DNA of 64,000 nucleotides from Liolophura sinensis. Lineage: Eukaryota; Mollusca; Polyplacophora; Chitonida; Chitonidae. This document shows positions 12,901-27,900 of this stretch, piece by piece. The notes under the pieces are model-generated. The model was given only the letters and a program-made list of their open reading frames with translations, was not told where the DNA came from and did no database searches. The stretch is taken from positions 26,612,046 to 26,676,045 of the forward strand of contig NC_088307.1 in assembly GCF_032854445.1 (NCBI RefSeq). Direction: 5' to 3'. Both the position numbers and the translations under genes were made by a program. Numbering within the stretch: position 1 is the first letter of the stretch; every line of letters begins with the position of its first letter.

Positions 12901-15900
12901 GGTGAAATTCATTAGGTCAACATTGTTAATGTACATGTATGCCATGTTGGTGATAGTAGTTGCCATGGAAACATATTTTTTTGTGAAAAAATCAGAAGGT
13001 ACATATATATGTGTGCTTGTGAATGTTGCCAGCTTCTCGAGGATACCTGTATGCCAGTCATTTCTGTTACTTGATGGCCCAGATAGACTTTGGCACTTAC
13101 AGCAAGAAGACATCTAAACTGGTCCTAATCGGATCAAGTCATAAGTAAGTAGACCTTACCCGTTACATCTCCTCGGATGACGCTCGGTGACCTTCACGGT
13201 GTATCGTCCAAGGAAGACCATCCAAGGAAGTAGTTTGATTTCTTCCTCTCATCCTCCTGTGGCTCAAGTTGAAGAGTAAATTGTATTTATTTGACTGAAT
13301 AACCTTGATATATTAAGTTATTTTTACTTACTCTGTAAATGAATTCTTGTGTTTGGCATTTTACAAGAACCAAATAAATAAATATTTCTCATCATAGTTT
13401 TACATTGGGACTGGACCCCCCTTCACGAAAATTCATAAATCAATTTTCATAACTTTTGGCATTATGACATTATAACCTTTTATGAAAAAGGAAATATCAC
13501 TTACAGTTTTTGCAAAAATAGCACCAGGAAGATAGAGGCAACCTCATAAATCTTATGACTTGATTGTTACTTGCTTGAAATCAAGACGAGTCTAAAGAAG
13601 CACTTTGTTTTAACTGACAATTTTTGATAATGATCACTTTAATCTTTGTTTCCAGTTTACCATTTGATGAATTTGCAACCAATGAAGCTATACAGTGTAC
13701 AGAAGTTTATGAATATGCATTATCATTAGGGAATCCACTATCTGTATTAGCCCCCTTCCAGGTAAGGTCGTCTTTCTTCTCTTAGAGAGTCATGATAATG
13801 ACAACTTTGGTTCCGACGTTACGACACGGTTGTGATAATGACAACTTTGGTTCTGACGTTACGACACGGTTGTGATAATGACAACTTTGGTTCCGACGTT
13901 ACAACACGGTTGTGATAATGACAGCTTTGGTTCTGACGTTACGACACGGTTGTGATAATGACAGCTTTGGTTTTGCCGTTACAACATGCTTGCGATGTCC
14001 CTTTGTGCCGTGACATGGTTATTATACTGAGCCGGTTGGACAGATCACTGCATTTTTACATCTACATTAAAATATACTAATCACTGTCATGCATTATTGA
14101 TGACTTCTTTCCTGACCTGTGTATTTCAATGTATGAAAGCCCTTTTTTGTGAATAATTTTCAGTGTTCTGTATACACTGTACCCACCCATATTATTTATT
14201 GATTTGATTGGAGTGTTACGCCGTACTCAAGAATGTTTCACTTATACGACGGCAGTCAACATTATGGTGAGTGGAAACTGGGCAGAACCTGGGGGGAACC
14301 CACAAGAATCTGCAGCTCGCTGGCAGACCTTCCCAAGTACGCCCACTCGTGTTAGTCTTCAGAATGAAGGAATAATGAAGTGGTAATGTTGAAATTTGAA
14401 ATTCCCGCCTTGGTTGGCAGAACTTCAGTTGCTTCAGCTGATCATTTCTACTGCCAGTTAGATCAGATCCTCTTCACTTTGTCAGTAGCACTCTACCTAG
14501 TACTCCAGCCGTGTGGACAGTGCTGCACAAACAAGTCTCCTGTAGCTATTTGTATAGTTTGAGGATTTATGTATCATGCATCATTACTGTGAAGTTTATG
14601 GATGCACTAACCAAACTTTCAGTTGCATATGCCAGCAGTTAGTTGTTAACTTTGAGCCCTGATAATGTATCACATGCCAGTGCTGTTGTCTATGTTTTTA
14701 TTTACTTGTCTATGGTTTTGTTTACCTGTCTATTTTTTTGTTTACTTGTCTATGTTTCAGCCGTATAAATTTCTCTATGCTTGTCGGATGGCAGAGTTTG
14801 GATTTACCCATGCTGTGAGTATCACAAATGTTCAGGTGACATGAGTGTTTTGGGGCTTACGTGTAAAGTTCATGTAGACGCCACTGTGAGTTACCTCCCC
14901 TGATGGACTTGACCTGGCGGAAAATATGCTAAAGTGTTATAAATAACACGGACGTCAGTTTTTCAACCATGTTATTTTTGTTTGAAACTGAGAGAAATAA
15001 TAGAAAGTATACATGCCTTTCATTAAATATGAAGTCAAAAATATGTCAATGGTCATGAAGTTCACAAATTAAACTTTAGGGCAGAAGCACAGGAGATATA
15101 AATAGGCTGCTGTACTGTGCATGTTATATTGTTACAGATACTTTAAGGCTTCTTTTGAAATGATAATAAGTTCACTAATATTCACGGCCTCAAATAGATT
15201 TTCATAGATTGTCACACAATCGCTTTGTTTTCTGAAGTTTTGCTGTTACATGCTTGCCATGCCCTGGACAAGTGAGATGTCTGAATGTACACGGCTTCAA
15301 ATAGATTTTCATAGATTCTCGTACAATCACTTTGATTTCTGAAGTTTTGCTGTTACATGCTTGCCATGCTGTGGATGCGTGAGGTGCCTGAATGTACACG
15401 GCTTCAAATAGATTTTCATAGATTCTCGTACAATCACTTTGATTTCTGAAGTTTTGCAGTTACATGCTTGCCATGCTGTGAATGCGTGAGGTGCCTGAAT
15501 GTGTGCGGCCTCAATTAGATTTTCGTAGATTGTCACACAATCACTTTGATTTCTGAAGTTTTGCTGCTACATGCTTGCCATGCCGTTGACGAGTGAGATG
15601 TCTGAATGTGTGCGGCCTCAAATAGATTTTCATAGATTCTCATACAATCACTTTGTTTTCTGAAGTTTTGCTGTTACATGCTTGCCATGCCATGGACGAG
15701 TGAGATGTCTGAATGTGCACGGCCTCAAATAGATTTTCATAGATTCTCATACAATCACTTTGTTTTCTGAAGTTTTGCTGTTACATGCTTGTCATGCCAT
15801 GGACACGTGAGGTGCCTAAATGTGTTGGCCTCAAATAGATTTTCATAGATTCTCACACAATCACTTTGTTTTCTGACGTTTTGCTGTTACGTGCTTGCCA

Positions 15901-18900
15901 TGCCATGGACGAGTGAGATGTCTGAATGTGTGCGGCCTCAAATAGCTTTTTATAGATTCTCACACAATCACTTTTTTTTCTGAAGTTTTGCTGTTACATG
16001 CTTGCCATGCCGTGGACGAGTGAGATGTCTGAATGTGCGCGGCCTCAAATAGATTTTCATAGATTCTCACACAATCACATTGATTTCTGAAGTTTTGCAG
16101 TTACATGCTTGCCATGCCGTGGACACATGAGGTGCCTGAATGTGCGTGGCCTCAAATAGATTTTCATAGATTCTCACACAATCACTTTGTTTTCTGATGT
16201 TTTGCTGTTACGTGCTTGCCATGCCGTGGACAAGTGAGATGTCTGAATGTGTGCGGCCTCAAATAGCTTTTTATAGATTCTCACACATCGCTTTGATTTC
16301 TGAAGTTTTGCTGTTACATGCTTGCCATGCCGTGGACACATGAGGTGCCTGAATGTGCGTGGCCTCAAATAGATTTTCATAGATTCTCACACAATCACTT
16401 TGTTTTCTGATGTTTTGCTGTTACGTGCTTGCCATGCCGTGGACAAGTGAGATGTCTGAATGTGCGTGGCCTCAAATAGATTTTCATAGATTCTCGTACA
16501 ATCACTTTGTTTTCTGAAGTTTTACTGTTACATGCTTGCCATGCCATGGACACATGAGGTGCCTGAATGTGCGTGGCCTCAAATAGATTTTCATAGATTC
16601 TCACACATCGCTTTGATTTCTGAAGTTTTGCTGTTACATGCTTGCCATGCTGTGGACACATGAGGTGCCTGAATGTGCGTGGCCTCAAATAGATTTTCAT
16701 AGATTCTCACACAATCACTTTGTTTTCTGATGTTTTGCTGTTACGTGCTTGCCATGCCGTGGACAAGTGAGATGTCTGAATGTGCATGACCTCAAATAGA
16801 TTTTCATAGATTCTCACACATCGCTTTGATTTCTGAAGTTTTGCTGTTACATGCATGAACTCGTGTTACAGATCTGCTGTGTTCTGTTTGTTCATATAGG
16901 CACTACATTACTGTGAAGTGATAGCCAGCACTGTCAATCAGGCACCCGGCGTTTATCCCCTGCCCTTCGTCAAACAACTTTGTGATGTGAGTATCCATGT
17001 AAATGGACTTGACAGTTACATGTACATGTACAATGATATATTCTCTAAGCAATAACCTTATAAGCAATCATATCTCAAAATGTCTGGAGCAATAGTTTAC
17101 ACATCAACCATTCCGGCCATACGTGTTAAGGTCTGCCAGCCACCTGCAGATGGTTGTGGGTTTTCCCTGGGTTCTGCCCGGTTTCCTGCCACCATAATGT
17201 TGACCATCGTAGTATGAGTGAAATATTCTTGAGTACGCCGTAAAACACCAGTCAAATAAATAAATAAATAAATACACACCAACCAATTGTGAACCATATG
17301 TTGACCTACATGTATATATGTGAAATCATGCCTGCTGTTCTGGAAATGTAACAATCATGTACTCATCAATATCACACATGCATCATAGGCTAGCTGCTTT
17401 ATCTTCTGAAATGTTACTATTGTAACATGAATTGGAACAATTGATTTGATAATTAATTTAGTATTTATAAATTTTGTACATTTATCTTCGTCTCAATGGT
17501 CATGCCAATTGAATTATTATGACCCAAATGCTAAAGGACATACAAGCACATGTACATTTGTACTAAAGGACATACAAGCACATGTACATATGTACTAAAG
17601 GACATACAAGCACATGTACATATGTACTAAAGGACATACAAGCACATGTACATATGTACTAAAGGACATACAAGCACATGTACATGTGTACTTATGCATT
17701 AATTAAGGTTAGGATTAATGGAGAGTGTGTTTAATGTATATTTGTTTTCCTGTCGTAGCTGTCATGCCGATTGAAGTATTACGATCCTCAGAGACAAGAG
17801 ATGGGGTATGATCTAGAGGATCCCTACTGGCTTCAGCAGCTACAGAGGTCGTGTCATGGGTTAGAGGTCAGTACAAAGGTCACTGAAGATACCGTTGTTC
17901 TCCCTTATCTTAACAGATTTGGCTGACTTTTTTTTTTGTTTTTGATTCGAACTTGAACATGAACACTTAGCAAACTATGAAATTTCGGAATATATTTACA
18001 TCTCGGCTAGAACATCTCATCCTGGTTCTTACAGGGTATTTATGATAATTAATGTCAAGTTTTGTTATGCCTGAAATGCCAATCAAGTACAAGTGTTCAC
18101 ATTGTGTGTTATGAGTGAATGGTTCAAATGGATCAAGACCTTTTCAGGTTATTTCTTTTCAGGCCCCATCTTTTCAGGCCCCATCTTTTCAGGCCTTACA
18201 TTTTTAGATTCTATATTTTCAGGCCCTTGTTTTGCATGTCCTGGTAACTTTTTACTAAGTTCACAGTGTCTGGGTTGAAATACCAATTTTTAAAGATGAA
18301 GTAGTGAGAAAGTTTGCATGACCAGGTTTTGTGAAATGCAATTCTGTACTGAATATCCAGATAATACAAGTTTCCAGTTTGTCAAACATCATAAAGCGGG
18401 TCTTCCGTTTGGGGTCTTCTGGACAATTTTCACCTCAGTCTGAGCCCTATATTGAGTGGCAGCAGCACTTTTGACACCATGGACCCCAAGCAGTAATTCA
18501 TTCATTTTATTACTTTTCAACTATATGTTTATTTGTAAGCTGCACACATACATACAGCAATCTCTCTCTGTTCTCATGTTCATCGATTAGGATGGTTCAA
18601 TCCAGCCCATATCCGGTACAGCCACGCCCCTTGGTTACGGTACGACAACTGGTAGTAGTGAGAGTGGGGAGATAGCCGGGCTAACAATGGCTGGCGACCC
18701 GAGGTACATGCAGTACCAGGGAGTTGCGGAGGAGGACAGTGCTTATCAGGCAGGCTACACAGCCGAGCAGTGGGCACAACAACAACAACAACAACAAGTC
18801 ACTCAGGAAGGGGGGGAGGTCACAGGTCAAGGAGACCAGCTACCTTACTCAACATACTCAGGGGAGACAACTCAACAACAGATGGATCCTAACTACTCTA

Positions 18901-21900
18901 ACCAGACATATGACCCCAACCAGTATAACCAGGGTAAGTAACACTGAGAAAATAATAAACACAATCTACTAGGGTAATTTTTTTTTAAACATTATTTGTT
19001 AATAATTGGAAAAAATATAAATCATCTTGCTTTGGCTGACTGAAAACATTAAAAATGCATTGTGGTGGTAACCTGGATGCTTGTATAAAGTCTTCTTCAG
19101 GGCCTCCAAGGTAGAGGGGCTAGCACACCAGCATAGAGCAGTGACTCAGGAGCTGTAGCTGTGATTTCAAGTCCAGCTCATGCTGGCTTCTTCTCCTGCT
19201 GTACGTGGGTCAGGGAAGCTTGCAGATGGTAGTGAATTTTCCCTGGGAGCATGGTATCCTCCCACCATCATGCTGGCTGTCATCATATAAATGATATATT
19301 CTTGAGTACAATTCAAATCACCAATCACATATATTGATTTATTTACTTGATTTGTGTTTTGCATCACATTCAAGAATATTTCACTAATGCGACAGCATTA
19401 TAGTGGGAGGAAACCGGGCAGAGGCTGGGAGAAACCCACAACCATCTGCAGGTTGCTGGAAAACCTTCCCACTTACAGCCGGAGGGGAAGCCAGCATGAG
19501 CTGGACTTGAACTCACAGTGGCCACATTGGTGAGAGACTCCTAGGTCATTACGCTGCGCTAGTGTGCTAACCAACTGAGCCACGGAGGCCCCTCACCAAT
19601 CAGATAAATAAATAAATGTAAGGTTTTTAATCTCTGTTGTGCTTCTTTGTTACTCTGTTCCAGAATAATTGTGGCTTAAAATGTATTATCATTGTTTTAG
19701 TAGCATAGCAAGCTTCAGCCTGGAAATAAGCCACAGGACATGGAAAGTGACCTGCACTCCAATATTAATTTGCCAGGAGCTAACTATTTGGTTTAGGACC
19801 AAACTGCTGTGCTTTTATGAATATAAACCTCTATGAAAACTTGTTTTCCTGATAGGGGTAGCTAGAAAATTTGTTGATCATGTAACAATATATGTTTAAA
19901 AATGATTTTCAGGCTTGTACAAGCACACTGTACAGCATCTAAACATATGTACATCCATCTAAACAAATGTACATACAACTAAACACATGTACATACATCT
20001 AAACACATGTACATACATCTATACTATGCATGTTTCCTTTCTTGTTCAGGTTACAACTACGGATATCAGCAGCCTGATGGCGCGTATGGTTATTCTGGTC
20101 AGACTGGATATGACGCAGGAGTGGAAAAGCGATATTTTCAAGGTCAGTGTTAAATGTGCCTGACACTTGTGTACATTGAGCTGTGGTAAATGACCCCCCA
20201 AATTTTGATCTTCATATATGGTGTGCTTCTGATCAAGCATATTCTGAAAATAATGTTGTGTGTAGACTGACCAACACAACCAACATAGTTTTGTTTCCAC
20301 AATCAGATTAAAAATGTGCATAAATTTTCACTGAAAGGTGCTCTTTTGGATGCAAAAAGGTTGTGGATGTAGGGTAAGCTCTGTGGTTCTGTGTAGACTC
20401 ATAAAATTATACTGTTTGTGTTGTCTCCAAAATCAGATTTATTTGATTGGTGTTTTACCCCGTAGTCAAGAATATTTCACTCTTACGACAGCTGCCAGAA
20501 CTATGGTGACAGGAAACTGGGCAGAGCCCGGGGGAAACCCACAACCATCCGCAGGTTGTTGGCAGACATTCCCACTTACAGCCGGAGAGGAAGCCAGCAT
20601 GAGCTGGCCTTGAACTCACAGTGACCACATTGGTGAGAGGCTCCTGGGTCATTATGCTGTCAAATTAAAAATGTGCATAATATGCACTGAAAGTTGCCAC
20701 TTCATATGTGAAAAGATTGAGGAATTAGGGTAGGTGTTAATATGATGTATCTGTAATGAAGACTTCTTCAAAATCATGTGGTCGTGTATCCACAGATTCC
20801 AGTGCACCGTCTGACTCGGGTTTTGTCGGTGATCCTACCACTTACGGTGCCAGACGCTACAGCGTATCCGGTGTGCCTGCCACGCAAATGGCAGATGATG
20901 TTGACGGGAACTTAGCTGCTTCCTCCAACAGTGATTATTGGGGCGCATCGAGCAACACTACGAATAAGGTGAGGTTAGGATGTGTTAGTCACACCACATG
21001 AAGTTCTTATTATCAGACACAGTGTCAACAACTGTATCCAACAGGCAAACGCAGAGAATTTATGTCCTGCTCTAAGTATGCAAACCTTGTGTATAGGTCC
21101 AACTGGTGTTCAACTGGATCACTTGATAAATAAACAAATTTTAGTTAAATTGGGATCATGTTTGAACAGTCAGAATCAAGAAAGTCATCAGATATCCAGA
21201 ATCTGTGCATGGCTCTTGTTAGTTATTGAACTTGGTCTGGGTTTACACATAATGGCCTGCAGGCAAACTTATATCCAAATCAAACCACACTCGGGTGAGT
21301 TTGCACAGAAACAATAGCATGACAGATGGTCAGACATACAAATTGATATGTCCTCCTCGCAGACGGATGGAATAATAAAAATATTTTCCCTTTACTTTTG
21401 AAGACTTTTTAGTGTTTGAATTTTATTAAAGGTGGGCATTATTGACACCATTTTTATGTTTTCATTGGGTATCAGAGCCACACATTTTGGAAATGAAGTG
21501 GGAGTTTGAAATCTGCACCATGTTTTTTGAGGATGGAGTGTCGAGATGAGTGTCAGAATATTAAAATAGCACAGTTATGATAAGGTATCGTAATTTCAAG
21601 TTCTAGCCCCTCATGACTTTTCCTCTTGACTCTCTACTTCTCTAGGTTCACGGTGGTCCAGTACGCCAAAGAACAGTGTCGGGTGGAAGCTCCTTGTCAT
21701 CCGGACGTCCTCGCACCCTCTCCGGGAGCAGCTCGCATTCCATTAAGGCGTCGCCTTACTCTAACAAGTCAGTTCAGCCCATTCAAGCCATGAATGCTGC
21801 AGGCCAACATAAAAAGGTTAATCCCTATCTTAATCTCTCTGCCTATAATTAAAATCGAAAAAAAACTCTCTCTATTTATCGCATGGATGCCGCTGGCCCG

Positions 21901-24900
21901 AGTAAAGTCTTAATCAGATTTTTTCTCTTTTCTCATTGCTCCCTGTCTGTGTATAAAATCGAATAAAGACCAGCCCAGGCAACCAGTGAACATTGTGATT
22001 AGTATGGATTTGTTTTCTTTGCTTTTGCACCATCTTGAATCTTTCTTGTGTTGCCTGTGTGTATGAAATTGAGTGAAGCCTATCCTATTCAAACCATGAC
22101 CTTTGTAGACCAAAAGCTGCAAAGCATAAAACACCAATCAAATAAATATATAAATGTAGGTCAAAATAGGGTGACAGATTTTTTTTTTAATGCCTTAATC
22201 TTCCAGCCTGTGTTAGTCAAACACATGTAGCAAATCAAGTTGCACACATCGCTGTAAATCTGGGACTGAACTTACATACCATTAAAGATGTTATTGGTCA
22301 GCCAGAGCACTCTGTAGCCTCTCCCCATAGAACTAACTGCTGTTATTGGTCAGCCAGAGCACTCTGTAGCCTCTCCCCATAGAACTAACTGCTGTTATTG
22401 GTCAGCCAGAGCACTCTGTTGCCTTTACCCATAGAACTAACTGCTGTTATTGGTCAGCCAGAGCACTCTGTAGCCTCTCCCCATAGAGCTAACTGCTGTT
22501 ATTGGTCAGCCAGAGCAGTCTGTAGCCTCTCCCCATAGAACTAACTGCTGTTATTTGTCAGCCAGAGCACTCTGTAGCCTCTCCCCATAGAACTAACTGC
22601 TGTTATTGGTCAGCCAGAGCACTCTGTAGCCTCTCCCAATAGAACTAACTGCTGTTATTGATCAGCCAGAGCACTCTGTAGCCTCTCCCCATAGAACTAA
22701 CTGCTGTTATTGGTCAGCCAGAGCACTCTGTAGCCTCTCCCCCATAGAACTAACTGCTGTTATTTGTCAGCCAGAGCACTCTGTAGCCTCTCCCCATAGA
22801 ACTAACTGCTGTTATTGGTCAGCCAGAGCACTCTGTAGCCTCTCCCCATAGAACTAACTGCTGTTATTGGTCAGCCAGAGCACTCTGTCACCTCTCCCCA
22901 TAGAACTAACTGCAATTCAAAGTGTAAGTGCAGTGAATATGTCATTAAAAAAACAGGCAAATAAGTAAATAAATAACTAAATGAAGAAATTATAACATAA
23001 CTTGAGGGATATTTTCTTTCAAAATCACAAAGGGGAAGAAGCTTTAAAATTTATTGTAGTATGCTATTGTGTTATTCCCCTAGGCTCACAACAACAACAA
23101 CGCTGGGGGCGGTATACTGAGTTTCCTGGCTAGCAAACTTACCTTCTCTACACCAAAGAATGAGATGAAGCTACCCAAGGATGAGAACCCATCTGTGAGT
23201 GTAACATTTGAGTCTGGCAAAATGTTATTTTGTAAAAATTAGCTCTAAAAATGGACATTTCAGGTCAAACACAGTACACATATACTTGAGGTAAACAGGC
23301 CTGCCTGGTAGATGCAAAACACTATTCACTTTACAAGTACCTTTTCAAAACATAGTAATTTAAAAAGAAGATTCAAAACTTTATTAGTCATAATGATATG
23401 CTTTACTGGCCAGCTCTCTTTGTTTCAAAGTTTTTAGGATTGCTGTGCTCACTCATGTAAAGTTAAGCTTCAGTTGTACTATACTGACGCACCTTGGAAA
23501 TGTAAATCCTAAAAGATTTTGAAATTTTTGTATAGTCCAGACATTCAGCGAGAATATTGAGATAAACATATGTGTGAGTGATACAGACTTATTCTGATCA
23601 GGACAGTATTCTCTTGTGGTTCACTGAAAGGTAAACCACACCTTCCAAGTGTATTATATATTTTCAAAGTGTGTCTTATGATTTTGTGAAAGCCAAAGAT
23701 GCCAAAGATTCAAGTTCAGTTTTCAATGTGATAGGCTTGCTGCAATTGTTGAATCAAAAAGTTAAAAAAAATTAAGTGTTAGATTTCCGTTTCTGTTTAA
23801 TTTTGTCCTTGGCTGAAAATATAACATAGTAGCATCTCAAAAAACTGAACCTGTAACTGGTTTTGTGTAATTCATACAGATCATCTGGGATCCAGTAAAG
23901 AACAGATGGGTGAATACTGATGGTGGGGAGGAGGAGCAAGAGACGCCCGCAGCCCCACCCCCTACAGATTCACAGCTGACAGGTGAGGCTGACCATTTAG
24001 TATGAAGCAGGGGCCTTACTGGCTCTGAGTTCCTGCAATTATCACAGCCTTCACCTGTGATCCTGCTAGCCACTGGCGTAAAAGAGAAATATTATTGAGG
24101 ACGCCATAAAAGACTAAATCAAATAAATAAATGAATAACTAAACCAGGGATGCTTTATGTTGGAGCCCAGTTCATGCTGCTGGGTCTGTAGCTTTAAGTT
24201 AGATGGTATATAAGGTACCTGGTTAACATTGTTCATTTACTGCTGTTGTTTCTTGTGAAGTAAAGTGAGCAAAATATTATAAGTGAAAACTGATGATCTT
24301 GTGTGTTTTTGTTCCTACAAACTGTAATGGTGAAAAAAGACATATGATAACAGTATGTGGTGGTGGCAGCTGGTAAAGTTTTATGCTAGATGTCAGCAAC
24401 ACATACATGTGTGTGGTTGGACATATTTTGTTCTTGTGTGTCTACGGTGCCAAGAGTAACACTTAGGACATACAGCCTCATAATAACATCAAACATAGAT
24501 TAAGCTAGAATTTGAAATCAGTTCACATGCTGTGCACATCTGCAAATAAATTCATTTCCGGTTGTACTGATGTGTCTATTGTAGGTCCAGCTGGGTCTGG
24601 GGCAGGAAGCATGGGCCCTCCAGGAGGAAATAGATTCCAGAAACCAACTGCCAGGGGTAAGAGTTTTACATCAAGTTTTATACTGAAGCATACAGGTAGA
24701 TTAGTCCATTAGAATAGTACAGAAGCTTCCTGCACATCATGTGTTACGTCACAGCATTTTGTCTGCTGGTATATTTCCACATACATGTATTTGTAACATT
24801 TTTTGTTCTTGCCATAGGCTCCATTTTATATATTTGAACAGCCCCCACACCTTTGATATGGGAGAGTTACGTGTACATCAGGGGAGGTAATTCAGTTTGG

Positions 24901-27900
24901 CCCTGTTGCCTGTACAGTGTACACCAACAGTGTGTTTGCTGCTTTAATTATCTTCCATGCCAGGACATGGTGAATAGCAGTGATTGTTACATTGTAGGTA
25001 CCAGTAGTGTATAAATAGTGAGTGTGTTGTGGTTGTGTGGAAAAAGACGATCGTCCTTCAATCGTAAGAACATGCGAGTTACATGTACTGTTTTGTCGCT
25101 CACAGCAAATTTGTACATTTCTTCTTTTTCACAACTCGTGGAGCCTTGTGGCATTAGGTGCTGTGCTAAACACAGAGTTGAAGACCCCTTGTCGTCCATG
25201 CAATATTCATGAAGGGTTCAGATTAATGTGTCATGCATGGAAATGCATTTCACTCCAGTTTCCTCCATCCATAAAACTAACCTCCTTCATATAAGTGAAA
25301 AATTTCGTGACTACAGCATTGAACAACAATCTGATAAATAAACAAATAGTGCAACTTTTATGCTGTCTCTTTTGTCATTGTTCATATGCTGTCTTACTCA
25401 GGTGCTCGTAGCCGTTATGTAGATGTCCTCAACCCAGGTTCTTCATCCTCTGCATCTGCCGGGGCCAGTGTCCCCACCAGCTTGTTCTCTGTCTTACCCA
25501 CGTCCACGTCGACCGCACAGAATATCTTTGTACCTGGTGCAGGTGAGTCGCACACTGTCTATAGATTGCAGTTTATTAGTTCAAACAACTGGTTTGTAGA
25601 TTGCCGTTTGTTGGCCCAAACAGCGGGTTTATACATTGCTGTTTGCTAGCCCAAACAGCTGGTTTATACATTGCTGTTTGTTAGCCTAAGCAACTGGTTT
25701 ATATGTTGCTTTTTGTTGGCCCAAACAACTAACTTATAGACTGCTGTTTTTTAGCCCAAACAACTGGTGTATAGACTGCTATTTGTTAGCCCGATCAACT
25801 CATCTATAGACTGCTGTTTGTTAACCCCGAAGAACTGGTTTATAGACTGTTGTTTGTTAACCCAAACAAATGGTTTATAAGCTGCTGTTTGTTACCCTAA
25901 ACAACTGGTTTATAGACTGCTGTTTGTCAGCCCAATCAACTCATTTATAGACTGCTGTTTGTTAACTCAAACAACTGGTTTAAACTGCTGTTTGTTAGCC
26001 CCCCCCCCCCCCTCCAGCAGTCTATCCATTACTCCCTCCCCCCCCCCTAAAAAAAAGAACAGGTTTATCGGTTGTTTTTTGTTAGCCAAAAACACAACTG
26101 TTCTATAGGTTGCTGTGATTCTAATTTAAATTCATTCCTTACGTACTTCAAAGGGCGTTGTTTCTCAAATGTGAAGTTTTTGTGGTTACGTTGAGCAAGG
26201 TGCTATGCTGCCGATCACACTTCTTCTGAACATCATGAGTTCTGACCTTGTTTCCACAAACATAACTGAAAATGTCCAAGTGACCTTTATACTTACAACA
26301 AATGCAACGCCCAAATAAACATGCGGGAAAGTTTTATCAGTAACTTGCCAGCGCTTAGTGGTTTACACCGTGCACTCTGTTACTATTACCCAGGTTTCTT
26401 TCACCCATAATACTGAAAACCATCGTGTGAGTGAAGACCCTGGAGTATGGCTTTAAACAACAGTCACATAAAGAAGGAGAAGCTTAGGCTTTGTCCCAAG
26501 GGTCATTGGTAAAACCCAAACAGGGTTACTAGGTTACATTCAGATGCAAACATCCAGAAGAAGTGTTATGTAGCAGAAGGAATTGATGAACAAAAGATTT
26601 ATTTATTTACTTATTTGAAGAATATTTCACTTATACGACTGCAGCCAGCATTATGGTGGGAGGAAACCGGACAGAGCCTGCGGAAACTTACGACCATCCG
26701 TAGGCTGCTGGCACACGTTCCAACGTACAGGCGGAGAGGAAGCCGACATGAGCTAGACTTGAACTCAAAGCAACCACATTGGTGAGAGGCTTGTGGGTCA
26801 TTACGCTGCGCAAGCATGCTTACCAATTGAGCCACGGAGGCCGTGAACAAAGAGACAATCTTTGTATATATGTGTTGTTCTCAGAAGCAAAGGTCTCCCC
26901 ATGACTACCAGTTTGTCAGAAGGACACAAATTCAAGAAAGTCTACGGATCTGAATAATTACATATCTTTAATGTGTCTTCTAACATTTCAGTTCCAAGCA
27001 GTGATGCCAGCTCGGCAACAAACCCTGGAGGTAGTGAGGCAACCCCGGCCCCGGTGCTTTCAGTACCAAGCGACACATCCACTGGGAATGAGGTAAGTGT
27101 CTTTCAAGGACTCTCTCTAGCTCATTCTGTCAATTTGCTTTATTCTTGGTACAAATGATCGCCCCCTAACCTTTGGGGTTTCGGTTTGAAGTCCAGTTCT
27201 TGGTTTGGTTCTGCTATATCGTGACACAATTTTAAAAGGCTTTGGTTTTCCAGATGGCCTTTGGTTTCCAAGCTGTGTGAAAACCCAACATTCTTTGCTG
27301 TCATGCTGTGGTGCTCATGATCTATATGTATTTCTTTGCTTTACGAACAAAGCTGTGCAAAAACTGTCATGTATTACAGAAGAGAACAAAAGAGTCCCCC
27401 ACTTCGGCTTGGACTGACTTGTTTAAAATTCATGCTTCTCCAGTTCTGGGAATACCTAGGTGGATATGATTTGACTGAGTTGACATATGAAGCCATGATT
27501 CAAGTGAAAGGTGTTTAAAACCATGACATCATTTGTGACTATATATGTATACTGAACAAAGATATTAACGCATAAAGCAGTTTTTATTTTGTTTTTTCTC
27601 AGTATTAAATAACGTGTTAACTCAATAATTAGGTAATGGGTAATCACAGTTCACGCTCTTCGTGATGCTGTTAGTGGACACTCCCGGCCCTGAGTGCTGT
27701 GAACTGTGATAATCTACCACCCTGTTTTCACGCTGCCATAACATCTGAATTATTGCCTTGAAACATGAAAATCTGGTGGAAAGTGAAGCCACAATTGATC
27801 ATGAATACCTACCGTAATTGTTGAGTTAACGCATTATTTAATACTGAGGGAAAGCAATATAAAATTGCTTTGCGCGTTTGTATTTTTGTTGAGTATATAT

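Noticed and set aside
22290-22914. Possible CRISPR-like array
   Set aside because: Head-to-tail 52-bp units without spacers; an ordinary minisatellite.
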